Source of the DNA: Rhizobiales bacterium TNE-4
Lineage (GTDB): Bacteria; Pseudomonadota; Alphaproteobacteria; Rhizobiales; Beijerinckiaceae
Direction of reading: 5' to 3'
NCBI GenBank assembly: GCA_019083985.1
Contig: JAHRCV010000004.1
Coordinates: 62,001 to 126,000 of the forward strand
DNA: 64,000 bases
Both the position numbers and the translations under genes were made by a program. The notes beneath the pieces were generated by a model that made no database searches, was not told the DNA's origin, and saw nothing but the letters and a program-made list of their open reading frames with translations. Below, piece after piece: positions 24,852 through 33,328 of the stretch (the first letter of the stretch is position 1; the number at the start of each line of letters is the position of its first letter).

Positions 24852-26259
24852 TATGCTAACGCCCGATCTCTGCATCATTGGTGATAACGCTGCAGGATTA
24901 CGCCTGGCCCTTTTGGCCAGCGCCTTCGGTGTACCAACAGCGCTCGTGAAAACAGGCCGGTCTTTTGATGGCCTCACCCAGGCCCGCCATGCACTGCTTG
25001 CAGCGGCCCAACACGCGCACGCCGCCCGTGACGCGAGACGCTTCGGAATCAAGACCGGTGATGTGATTGCCGATTGTGCGGCCGTGATGGCGCAGGTGCG
25101 CGCGGTGCAGGCACGCGCAGCCTTGCGCAGCAGCACAGTGCGTTATCGCGCACTTGGCGTTCAGGTGATTGAAGCTGACGCCGTTTTTGAATCGACCACG
25201 TGCCTCCGCGCCGGCGATTTGCGGATTGCCGCCCGGCGTTTCGTGATTGCACTGCCATCTGAACCCTATCGCCCGGACCTTCCCGGCCTCGCTGATCATG
25301 CCCCCCTCACCGAGGAAGCGCTCTTCACATTGCAGGAATGGCCGCGTCAGCTATCCATTCTGGGCTGCGATGGCGCGGCGCTGGAATATGCGCAAGCGCT
25401 GCAACGGCTCGGCGTCAACACGACATTGATTGTCGACGCGCCGCTCCTTCCCAAGGCCGATCCCGAACAAGCCGCCATCATTCTGAATGCGCTCTGCCGT
25501 GATGGGGTGTCCGTCAAGCAAGCGCGGGCAACCGGTGTGTCCGCCGGGCCTCACAGCGGATCGCTCCGGCTAATGCTGGAAGAGAACGGGGCGCCCAGCG
25601 TGCACGATACCGATGCGCTCTTGCTTTGCGGCCAGGGGCCCGCCGCGATGACGGAGCTTGGGCTTGCTATGGCTGGGATTGGCGCCTCAGCGGCTGGCAT
25701 CAGGGTCGACGACCTGCTCAGGACGGACAACCCGCACATCTATGCGATAGGACCCTGTGCCGCCACGGACGGCCCCGCGGAAGATCATGCCGCCTTTGCT
25801 CAAGCAGACTGCGTGATCCGGCAGATCCTGTTTCGTCTGCCGATGCGCTATGACCCGAGCCGCTTGCCGCGCGCCGTCCATACGGCGCCGGCTTGGGCGG
25901 CCGCGGGCCTCACCGAAGCGGAGGCACGCGCCAAGCATGGGGCCATTGCTGTTCTGCGCAGCGCCTTCGCCGACAATGATCGCGCGCTTGCAGAGCAAGA
26001 AACGTCAGGACACGCGAAAATCCTACTTGACCGCCGGGGCCGGCTCTTGGGCATCAGCCTGACGGGTCCGCAGGCCGCAGAACTGATCGGGCCATGGGCC
26101 GCAGCGCTGGGCCAGAAGACCGGCCCTCTCCGGACCATGATCCCACCTGCGCCGAGCTATGCCGAAACACCGCGTCGCGCTCTTCTGGAAAGCCTCGCGC
26201 CCTTGGCGCGCAGCAAAGCCCTTCGCAGGCTGAGCGCATGGCTGCGCCGTTTCGGTTGA
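24844..26259 (+). CDS. degenerate pyridine-nucleotide-disulfide oxidoreductase without redox disulfide
   Basis: The 471-residue protein aligns along its whole length with mercuric reductase/dihydrolipoamide dehydrogenase relatives: ALLAAAQHAHAARDARRFGI after the FAD loop, a second nucleotide loop (ILGCDGAALEYAQAL) and the ANPHIYAIGPC-type FAD region (DNPHIYAIGPCAA). Key residues are gone. The FAD loop is IIGDNAAGL instead of GxGxxG; the place of the C-x4-C disulfide reads GRSFDGLTQARHALL, with no Cys; and the C-terminal HP-x-x-E base pair reads APSYAE. It is thus unlikely to be a normal disulfide reductase. It is cotranscribed with the TVP38 gene. ATG 24844 overlaps the earlier gene; the frame also opens at 24835. 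Confidence 0.82.
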   Translation: MADMLTPDLCIIGDNAAGLRLALLASAFGVPTALVKTGRSFDGLTQARHALLAAAQHAHAARDARRFGIKTGDVIADCAAVMAQVRAVQARAALRSSTVRYRALGVQVIEADAVFESTTCLRAGDLRIAARRFVIALPSEPYRPDLPGLADHAPLTEEALFTLQEWPRQLSILGCDGAALEYAQALQRLGVNTTLIVDAPLLPKADPEQAAIILNALCRDGVSVKQARATGVSAGPHSGSLRLMLEENGAPSVHDTDALLLCGQGPAAMTELGLAMAGIGASAAGIRVDDLLRTDNPHIYAIGPCAATDGPAEDHAAFAQADCVIRQILFRLPMRYDPSRLPRAVHTAPAWAAAGLTEAEARAKHGAIAVLRSAFADNDRALAEQETSGHAKILLDRRGRLLGISLTGPQAAELIGPWAAALGQKTGPLRTMIPPAPSYAETPRRALLESLAPLARSKALRRLSAWLRRFG

Positions 26260-26321
26260 AAAGCCGGTCTCCGATCGCTTCCGAAGGGTTGCCATTCCAA
26301 GCTGGAGCCTCTAAGGAGAAC

Positions 26322-26335
26322 GCCTCGCGCGAGGC
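26322..26335 (+). terminator. weak hairpin after the flavoprotein gene
   Basis: GCCTC-GCGC-GAGGC followed by TTTG is a short GC-rich hairpin 63 bases after the stop and 15 bases before the tRNA. It may end the flavoprotein transcript, but the T run is short. Confidence 0.35.
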
Positions 26336-26349
26336 TTTGCCCGCGCCGG

Positions 26350-26426
26350 GCGCCCGTAGCTCAGCTGGATAGAGCACCAGACTACGAATCTGGGGGTCAG
26401 AGGTTCGAATCCTTTCGGGCGCGCCA
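26350..26426 (+). tRNA. tRNA-Arg (anticodon ACG)
   Basis: A complete cloverleaf can be drawn. Acceptor GCGCCCG (26350-26356) pairs with CGGGCGC (26416-26422), followed by discriminator G and an encoded CCA. The D arm is GCTC-AGCTGGATA-GAGC, the anticodon arm is CCAGA-CTACGAA-TCTGG with anticodon ACG, and the T arm is AGAGG-TTCGAAT-CCTTT. ACG is read as ICG and decodes CGU/CGC/CGA Arg codons. The gene is 77 bases long and stands alone. Confidence 0.95.
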
Positions 26427-26446
26427 TTTTTCCTACGATCTCTGCA

Positions 26447-26531
26447 GATTCTACGGCTCACACGTGGGATGAAACGCGCCTTCCGCGGTTTCCCTGCGAT
26501 GAGATTTACGGCTTACACACTTGGCCCAATG
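26447..26531 (+). repeat. imperfect direct repeat after the tRNA
   Basis: GATTCTACGGCTCACACGTGG (from 26447) and GATTTACGGCTTACACACTTGG (from 26503) are two similar copies, 56 bases apart, at the broken edge of the amidohydrolase fragment. They may mark a small duplication or the scar of a deletion; the match is inexact. Confidence 0.4.
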
Positions 26532-27190
26532 CACCTGTCGGCCGTGTGAGCTTGAAGCCCGGTGCAGCCATGGCGGCAGCGGACAATTTTGACATCGTCA
26601 TCACAGGTCGCGGTTCACACGGCGCACAGCCACACTACGCGGTCGATCCTGTGATGGTTGCGGTTTCGATTGCGCAGGCTCTGCAAACCATCGTGAGCCG
26701 CAACGTCAATCCGCTGAAAACGGCGATCCTATCCATCACGCAAATCAATGCCGGTTCGGCGCATAATGTTATTCCAGACATGGCGCGACTTTCCGGCACA
26801 ATACGGACTTTTGATGATGAGGTGCGGACCCTTATCGCAGACCGGATGAAAAATCTTGCGGACGCGATTGCATCGGGGTTTGACGCGCGCGCAGAGGTGA
26901 TCATCGATCCACGCTTCAGCGTCCTGAAGAATAGCCCGCAACAGTCCGATGCGGCCATTGCGATCGCCCGCGATCTTGTTGGTCCCTCCTTAGCGGAATT
27001 TGATGCCGATCCCCTGACAGGAAGCGAGGACTTCGCCGACATGTTACAGCACGTGCCGGGTGCCTACATGCTTTTAGGCCAGGGGCCTGGGCCGAACCTC
27101 CATAATCCACATTTTGATTTCGACGATGAAGTCGCACCCATCGGCGCCTCTTTACTGGCGCGGATCGCAGAAATCCGCACTGCAGCCTAG
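26486..27190 (+). pseudogene. M20 amidohydrolase (HipO-like), N-terminally truncated remnant
   Basis: The frame is open from just after the tRNA. Homology to hippurate hydrolase/M20D amidohydrolases begins only at about 26486 with RFP-x-DEIYGLHTWPNAPVG, then PGAAMAAADNFDIVITGRGSHGAQPH (pieces: AAADNFDIVITGRGSHGAQPH), INAGSAHNVIPD and near the end TGSEDFADML and PGAYMLLGQG. About 235 residues remain of the usual 385-400; the whole N-terminal catalytic half with the HxD metal ligands is missing. Bases between the tRNA and 26486 do not match the family. It has no proper start codon or ribosome site, so I call it a pseudogene placed against a tRNA. Confidence 0.75.
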
Positions 27191-27480
27191 TACGCATCGT
27201 CGAATGAAATTGCTCGCCGATAGCGATGCCGCATTGTTGACCCTGATGTGGTTTGTACCGACATCGATATGAGCGCCGAGAGCAGGGGTCAGCCTCATCT
27301 TCGGGCTGCGTGGATCTCCTTATTGGGATGCGGGCAGTCGCCACTGGCCCTGCGGAAGCGTGCGCGGCCATAGGCTCATACTGTCCACTGCGAAGAGGCG
27401 GCTATGGCGGTGCTTTGCTTGCACCATCCGCTGAAGCCGCTCAATGATCCGGCTTCTGCCTGGGATCCAACAGCGTCTTC
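27191..27480. other. 290-base spacer before the RND operon
   Basis: This is the longest non-coding stretch. It should hold the promoter of the efflux operon. I see no clear operator palindrome, no regulator gene and no convincing small coding frame. Confidence 0.5.
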
Positions 27481-28896
27481 ATGCCTCGCCTCGTCCGTTT
27501 CTGTCTCCCGTTGCTGACTGGCTTCGCTTTGCCGGCGCTGACGGGGTGCATCGACACGCCACGGCCGCAGCCGGCGCTGGATGTACCGGGGGCCTATGCC
27601 AATGCCCCCAAGCGGCCTGAGACACGGCCCGTGGTACCGGACTGGTGGCGGACTTTCGGTTCCCCGGAATTGGCCGGTTTCGTAGCCGAATCCCAAACCG
27701 GCAATCTCGACATCGCCATTGCCGTGGCCCGCATTGCCGAGGCCGATGCGCAAGCCAAGATCGCAGGTTCGGCTCTCTTTCCGCAGATCGGCGCTTCGGC
27801 GACCTTGTCACGCTCGCGGACCAGCACGCCGGGTAGCGTCGGGCAAGGGACAAACCGTTTCAACCCAGCCTTCCTTGCCACGTATGAGATTGATTTTTGG
27901 GGCCAGAACCAAGCGTTGCTCGCCTCGGCCGAATTCCTCGCGCAGGCCTCGCGCTTCGATCGGGATACGGTGGCCCTCACCACGGCAGCGACCACAGCCT
28001 CGCTTTATGTGCGCATCCTCGCCGCCCGTGAACGGATCCGGATCGCGCGGCAAAATCTCGATGCGGCCGAGCGGGTGTTGACGATCATCCGCGAGCGTCT
28101 CGATGTCGGTACTGCAACCGCGCTTGATCTAGCCCAGCAGGAAAGCGTGGTGGCAACGATCCGCGCCAATATCCCAGCCCTTGAACAGACATCTGAACAG
28201 GACGTGACGACGCTTGCCGTTCTCCTCGGACGCGCGCCCGAGCGCATTCGCGTGATGGGCAAAAGCCTTGATGCACTGCGACTGCCACGCATTGATGCGG
28301 GTCTGCCGTCAACCTTGCTTGAAAGACGCCCGGATATCGCGGCGGCGGAAGCGCGGCTCGAATCCGCACACGCCAATGTGAATGCCGCGCGCGCCGCGTT
28401 CTTCCCAACGATTAATCTGACCGCACAAGGCGGCTTTGCAAGCGTGGCGCTGAGCTCCTTGTTCAATCCCGGCTCCGGCTTTTATGCCGTGAGCGCCGGG
28501 CTGACCCAGCCCATCTTCCAAGGCTTTTTGTTGCAAGGCCAATATGAGCAGCAACAAGCACGGCAACTGGAATTGCTGCAGGCCTATCGCAGCTCCGTGA
28601 TCAATGGTTTTGCCGATGTCGAGCGGGCGCTGATCGCACTTCGCCAGCTTGGCCAGCAGGAAGTTCTACAGCGCGCGGCGCTCGCGAGTTCACGGCGCGC
28701 TTATGACATCGCTGTCCAGCGCTTGGCCGAAGGCACGGTCGATCTCGTGACCGTGCTGCAAACCCAGACGACCCTCTTCCAAGCCGAGGACGCCCTGACG
28801 CAGGCGCGCGCCAATCGCTATTTGGCCGCGATTGCGCTTTATCAGGCGCTCGGCGGTGGCTGGGGAAAAGGGGACGCGGACAAGCCCGCGCCATGA
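27481..28896 (+). CDS. RND efflux outer membrane factor (NodT/OprM type lipoprotein)
   Basis: The 471-residue protein is an outer membrane channel of tripartite efflux. It has a lipoprotein signal peptide with lipobox LTGC (Cys about 23). Two OEP domains are visible: the first with PDWWRTFGSPELAGFVAES and RIRIARQNLDAAERVLTII, the second with TLLERRPDIAAAEARLESAHANVNAARAAFFP (pieces: LLERRPDIAAAEARL, NVNAARAAFFPTINL) and a matching repeat at the end. It overlaps the adaptor gene by four bases. Confidence 0.93.
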   Translation: MPRLVRFCLPLLTGFALPALTGCIDTPRPQPALDVPGAYANAPKRPETRPVVPDWWRTFGSPELAGFVAESQTGNLDIAIAVARIAEADAQAKIAGSALFPQIGASATLSRSRTSTPGSVGQGTNRFNPAFLATYEIDFWGQNQALLASAEFLAQASRFDRDTVALTTAATTASLYVRILAARERIRIARQNLDAAERVLTIIRERLDVGTATALDLAQQESVVATIRANIPALEQTSEQDVTTLAVLLGRAPERIRVMGKSLDALRLPRIDAGLPSTLLERRPDIAAAEARLESAHANVNAARAAFFPTINLTAQGGFASVALSSLFNPGSGFYAVSAGLTQPIFQGFLLQGQYEQQQARQLELLQAYRSSVINGFADVERALIALRQLGQQEVLQRAALASSRRAYDIAVQRLAEGTVDLVTVLQTQTTLFQAEDALTQARANRYLAAIALYQALGGGWGKGDADKPAP

Positions 28897-30221
28897 TAGA
28901 GAAAGCCTCCCCGCCCTCAGGCGGATGGCCCGGCGAGGTTGAAATGGCGTTGAGACGGCGTTGGTGGGTGCCTGTGGGTACGCTGCTCGTGGCGGGCGGC
29001 GTCTTGGTGCCTTTGTTCCTGATGGATGGGAAGGGCCCTTCCCCCTCCTTCCGCCGTGGGCAAAATACGCCCGATCCGGTCTCGATCCTCGCCGCTCCGG
29101 CAAAGACATCAGATGTCCCGGTCTATATCGAAGGTGTCGGCACGGCACGGCCAGCAGCCTCCGTGACAGTGCGCTCGCAGGTCGATGGCCAATTGCAGCG
29201 TGTGCTTTTCCGCGAAGGGCAAGAGGTCAAGAAAGGCGACGTGCTCGCCAAGATCGACCCGAGCACCTATCAGGCCCAACTCGATCAGGCCTTGGCGAAG
29301 AAAGCGCAGAACGAAGCGGTGCTCGAAAATGCGCGGCGCGATCTTGAGCGCTACACGCGGCTTGCGGAAACAAACTCCGTCACCAAGCAGCAGGCTGATA
29401 CGCAACGCTCGACTGTGGCGCAGCTCGAAGCACAGCTGAAAGCCGATCAAGCCGCCATCGACAATGCGCGCGCGCTCTTGGCCTACACCACAATCACATC
29501 ACCTATCGATGGGCGCACCGGCATTCGCAATGTGGATGAGGGCAATCTCGTCAAGCCCTCTGATGCGGCCGGCATTGTCACCGTGTCTCAAGTGGCACCG
29601 ATTGCTGTCGTCTTCGCCGTACCGCAACAGCAATTGCCACGCGTCAACAAAGCGTGGGCGCAAGGGACTGTTCCGGCGGAGGCGCTCGATGCCGACGGCC
29701 AGACCGTGATTGACCGCGGCACGCTCAATGTTATCGACAACCAGATCGACCAAACAACGGGAACCGTACGCCTGAAAGCCGAATTCCCGAACAGCACCAT
29801 GGCGTTGTGGCCCGGCGCGTTCGCCAATGTTCGACTGCTCGTCGATACGCTGAAACAGGCCATTGTCATTCCCACATCAGCGCTGCAACGGGGACCGAAA
29901 GGCGCGTTCGTCTATGTGGTGACGCCCGATGATACGGTGAGCGTGCGGCCGGTGAGCGTTGCAATGCAAGACGATACGCAAACTGTGATTGCCAGCGGGC
30001 TACAGCCGGGCGAGCACGTGGCGACGACCGGCTTTGCGCGACTCGCCGAAGGCACACTCGTGAAAGTGGCGACGCCCGAACCCCTGCCTGATCCGGCCAC
30101 GGCTGGGCCTGTCTCACGCCGTCAGCAAAGACAGAATGCGGCGCAAAGGCCTGCGGCGCCGAATGCCCCGACAGCGCCGGGCGCGACCGCCCCACCGGCC
30201 AGCCCGGCCCCGGCAAAATGA
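28893..30221 (+). CDS. RND efflux periplasmic adaptor (MdtA-like)
   Basis: The 442-residue protein is a membrane-fusion adaptor. A basic N-terminal tail precedes one membrane anchor (WVPVGTLLVAGGVLVPLFL, about residues 26-44). It then has the lipoyl half-motif VTVRSQVDGQLQRVLFREGQEVKKGD, an alpha-hairpin rich in Gln/Ala/Lys, TTITSPIDGRTGIRNVDEGNLV and a beta-barrel region. The C-terminal 40 residues are Ala/Pro/Thr-rich. The next start overlaps its stop by four bases. Confidence 0.93.
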   Translation: MIEKASPPSGGWPGEVEMALRRRWWVPVGTLLVAGGVLVPLFLMDGKGPSPSFRRGQNTPDPVSILAAPAKTSDVPVYIEGVGTARPAASVTVRSQVDGQLQRVLFREGQEVKKGDVLAKIDPSTYQAQLDQALAKKAQNEAVLENARRDLERYTRLAETNSVTKQQADTQRSTVAQLEAQLKADQAAIDNARALLAYTTITSPIDGRTGIRNVDEGNLVKPSDAAGIVTVSQVAPIAVVFAVPQQQLPRVNKAWAQGTVPAEALDADGQTVIDRGTLNVIDNQIDQTTGTVRLKAEFPNSTMALWPGAFANVRLLVDTLKQAIVIPTSALQRGPKGAFVYVVTPDDTVSVRPVSVAMQDDTQTVIASGLQPGEHVATTGFARLAEGTLVKVATPEPLPDPATAGPVSRRQQRQNAAQRPAAPNAPTAPGATAPPASPAPAK

Positions 30222-33200
30222 ATATTTCGGCGCCTTTTATTCGACGACCGATCGCGACCTCGCTGATCGGGATCGCAACCCTACTCGCGGGACTGATCGG
30301 TTATAGGCTTTTGCCGGTCGCATCTCTGCCGCAGGTCGATTTCCCGACCATTCAGATTTCAACACAATTGCCGGGCGCGAACCCCGACACGATGGCGGCG
30401 CTGGTCACGGCCCCGCTCGAACGGCAATTGGGACAAATACCTTCGCTCAGCGCGATCACATCCCAAAGTGCGTTCGGCATCAGCCAGATCACGCTGCAAT
30501 TCGATCTCGACCGCGATATCGATTCCGCCGCGCAAGATGTGCAGGCTGCGATCAATGCCGCCTCATCGACATTGCCGCGCAATCTGCCCTTCCCGCCGAC
30601 CTATGCGAAGGTCAATCCGGCTGACGCGCCGATCATGACGATCGCGCTGACATCGCCGACCTATACGCTCAGACAGTTGAGCGACATGGCCGATACGCTG
30701 CTGTTGCAGCGGCTGAGTGAAGTGTCCGGCGTCGGACATGTAGCGGTGCAAGGGGGCGTGCGACCTGCAATCCGCATTCAAGCCGACCTCTTACGTCTGG
30801 CGAGTTATGGCATCGGCCTTGACGATGTGCGCGCCGCCGTTGTCGCGGCCAATGTCTCGGGCCCAAAAGGCGCGCTCGACGGTACGCATCAATCCTGGAC
30901 GCTTGCCGCCAATGACCAACTCACAGCAGCGAGCGCCTATCGCAGCCTTGTGGTTGCTTACCGCAATGGATCGCCCGTCGTGCTGTCGGATGTGGCCGAT
31001 ATTGTCGAAGGGCTCGAGAACACAAAAGTTGCAGGATGGTATAAGGGCCAACCCGCCGTCATCCTTGATGTCCTGCGCCAGCCCAGCGCCAATGTCGTCG
31101 ATACAGTAGAACGCCTGCAGCGAGAATTGCCGCGGCTCGCCCGGATGATCCCGTCGGGTGTTTCGCTTGAAATCGTGCATGACCGAACCGGCACGATCCG
31201 CGCATCCATCCATGATGTGCAATTCACCCTCGCCTTGAGTGTGGCGCTCGTCGTCCTGGTGGTTCTGCTGTTCCTGCGCACAGCCCGCTCGACCCTGATT
31301 GCCGGTGTTGCGTTGCCGCTTTCGCTCCTCGCGACCTTTGGTGTGATGTGGCTGATCGGATTCAGCCTCGATAATCTCTCGCTGATGGCCCTGACGATCG
31401 GTACGGGCTTTGTCGTCGATGACGCTATCGTGATGATCGAGAACATTGTCCGTCACATTGAGGAGGGCAAAAGCCCAATGGAGGCGGCGTTCAAGGGCGC
31501 ACGCGAGATTGGGTTCACCGTTGTGTCGCTGACTGTCTCACTGGTGGCGGTGTTCATCCCACTCCTGTTCATGACTGGCATTGTCGGGCGAATGTTCCGC
31601 GAGTTTGCTATCACGCTAACAGTGGCCGTCATCGCGTCGATGATTGTTTCGCTCACATTGACGCCGATGATGTGCGCGCGATTACTCCGCAAAGAGCCAG
31701 AGCGTGAGCGGCGTAACCGCCTTCTGAACTTTTTTGATCGCGGTTTTTCATGGACGACGGCTTTTTATGCTCGGACGCTGCGTTGGAGCCTACGACATCA
31801 GTCGTTGATGCTCGCCACCATGGCCGTAACCCTTCTCGCGACCGTTGCGCTTTACATCGCCATGCCGAAGGGGTTCATGCCGCAACAGGACACCGGGCTT
31901 GTTACTGCGATCCTGAAGGCCGAACCCAGCGCTTCTTTCGAGCGAATGCAGGACTTGCAGGTGCGGCTGACCAATGCCTTTCAGAAAGATCGCGATGTCG
32001 ATGCAGTCGTCTCGGTGATTGGCGTCGGCCCGTCCAATCTCACGGCGAACACAGCACGTCTTACGCTTGTCTTGAAGCCGCGCGAGGCACGTGACAGCGC
32101 TATGGACGTGATTGCGCGCCTGCAGAAGACGGCTGCGGAATTGCCGGGTGTCGAGGTCTCGTTCCTATCGGTGCAGGAAGTGCAGATTACGACCCGCGCT
32201 AGTGCCGCCCATTATCAATATAGCCTCACTGGAACCGATGCGCGCGATGTGACGTATTGGGCGCAGCGGCTCGCCGTCGCCATGGCGAGTGCACCCGAAT
32301 TCCGCGATGTGGTTTCCGAAGCACAAGATGGTGCAGCCCGTCTTCTCGTGAACATCGACCGGGAAAATGCCGCGCGCCTTGGCGTCTCCGTGCAAGCAGT
32401 GAGCGACGCGCTTAACAACGCCTTTGGCCAGCGCCAGATTTCAACGGTCTATGCCCAAGCAAACCAATACCGCGTCATCCTCGAAGCGCAGCCGCGCTAT
32501 CAGCAGGATATCAATACACTTGGCCGCTTGTATGTGACGGGTACGGGCGGCGCGCAAGTGCCGCTCTCGGCCATTGCAACTTTTGAGCCCGGCACGGCGC
32601 CACTGGTCATCGGCCATGATGAGCAATTTCCCGCCGTCACGATCAGCTTCAACGTCGCCCCTGGCGAATCTTTGGGTGACGCCGTGCAAGCGATTGCGCG
32701 TGCCGAACGCACCATCGGCATGCCTGATTCCATTGTCGGTCGCTTTACCGGCGATGCGGCGGAATTTTCACGCGCATTAGCGAGCCAGCCTTGGCTTATT
32801 CTGGCTGCCATCATTACGATCTACATTGTGTTGGGCGTTCTTTACGAAAGCGCGATCCACCCCATTACCATTCTCTCGACGTTGCCCTCCGCTGGCGTCG
32901 GTGCGCTGCTGGCTCTGCTTCTATGCGGGCTTGATCTATCCGTTGTCGCGCTCATCGGCATCGTGCTGCTGATGGGTATCGTGAAAAAGAACGCCATCAT
33001 GATGATCGATTTCGCGCTTGATGCCGAGCGTGATGACGGTCTTTCGCCACGTGACGCGATTGCGAAAGCGTGCCTCTTGCGCTTCCGCCCGATCATGATG
33101 ACGACCTTTGCCGCCTTGTTTGGCGCCTTGCCGCTGGCCTTGGGCAGCGGCCCCGGATCTGAGTTACGCGTGCCGCTTGGCGTCACCATCATTGGTGGCC

Positions 33201-33328
33201 TTGTCCTGAGCCAATTGCTGACACTGTACACCACACCAGCGATGTATCTCGCGCTGGAACGAATTAGGGTACGCCTCAACGGTGCAGCGCAGGACCCTTC
33301 TCGTCCTTCTTCGGCGATGGCGGAGTAG
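30218..33328 (+). CDS. RND efflux permease, first of a pair (MdtB-like)
   Basis: The 1036-residue protein is a full-length proton-driven RND pump. It starts FIRRPIATSLIGIATLLAG and has the two periplasmic loops and twelve membrane segments expected. The proton-relay Asp pair is present in segment 4 (TGFVVDDAIVMIENI), and segment 10-11 contains IGIVLLMGIVKKNAIMMIDFA, typical of MdtB/C-type multidrug pumps. The second permease starts immediately after the stop. Confidence 0.94.
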   Translation: MNISAPFIRRPIATSLIGIATLLAGLIGYRLLPVASLPQVDFPTIQISTQLPGANPDTMAALVTAPLERQLGQIPSLSAITSQSAFGISQITLQFDLDRDIDSAAQDVQAAINAASSTLPRNLPFPPTYAKVNPADAPIMTIALTSPTYTLRQLSDMADTLLLQRLSEVSGVGHVAVQGGVRPAIRIQADLLRLASYGIGLDDVRAAVVAANVSGPKGALDGTHQSWTLAANDQLTAASAYRSLVVAYRNGSPVVLSDVADIVEGLENTKVAGWYKGQPAVILDVLRQPSANVVDTVERLQRELPRLARMIPSGVSLEIVHDRTGTIRASIHDVQFTLALSVALVVLVVLLFLRTARSTLIAGVALPLSLLATFGVMWLIGFSLDNLSLMALTIGTGFVVDDAIVMIENIVRHIEEGKSPMEAAFKGAREIGFTVVSLTVSLVAVFIPLLFMTGIVGRMFREFAITLTVAVIASMIVSLTLTPMMCARLLRKEPERERRNRLLNFFDRGFSWTTAFYARTLRWSLRHQSLMLATMAVTLLATVALYIAMPKGFMPQQDTGLVTAILKAEPSASFERMQDLQVRLTNAFQKDRDVDAVVSVIGVGPSNLTANTARLTLVLKPREARDSAMDVIARLQKTAAELPGVEVSFLSVQEVQITTRASAAHYQYSLTGTDARDVTYWAQRLAVAMASAPEFRDVVSEAQDGAARLLVNIDRENAARLGVSVQAVSDALNNAFGQRQISTVYAQANQYRVILEAQPRYQQDINTLGRLYVTGTGGAQVPLSAIATFEPGTAPLVIGHDEQFPAVTISFNVAPGESLGDAVQAIARAERTIGMPDSIVGRFTGDAAEFSRALASQPWLILAAIITIYIVLGVLYESAIHPITILSTLPSAGVGALLALLLCGLDLSVVALIGIVLLMGIVKKNAIMMIDFALDAERDDGLSPRDAIAKACLLRFRPIMMTTFAALFGALPLALGSGPGSELRVPLGVTIIGGLVLSQLLTLYTTPAMYLALERIRVRLNGAAQDPSRPSSAMAE

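Noticed and set aside
26350-26426. Attachment-site duplication of the tRNA 3' end
   Set aside because: I searched the window for a second copy of the T-arm and acceptor sequence and saw none, so no intact integrated element can be claimed here.
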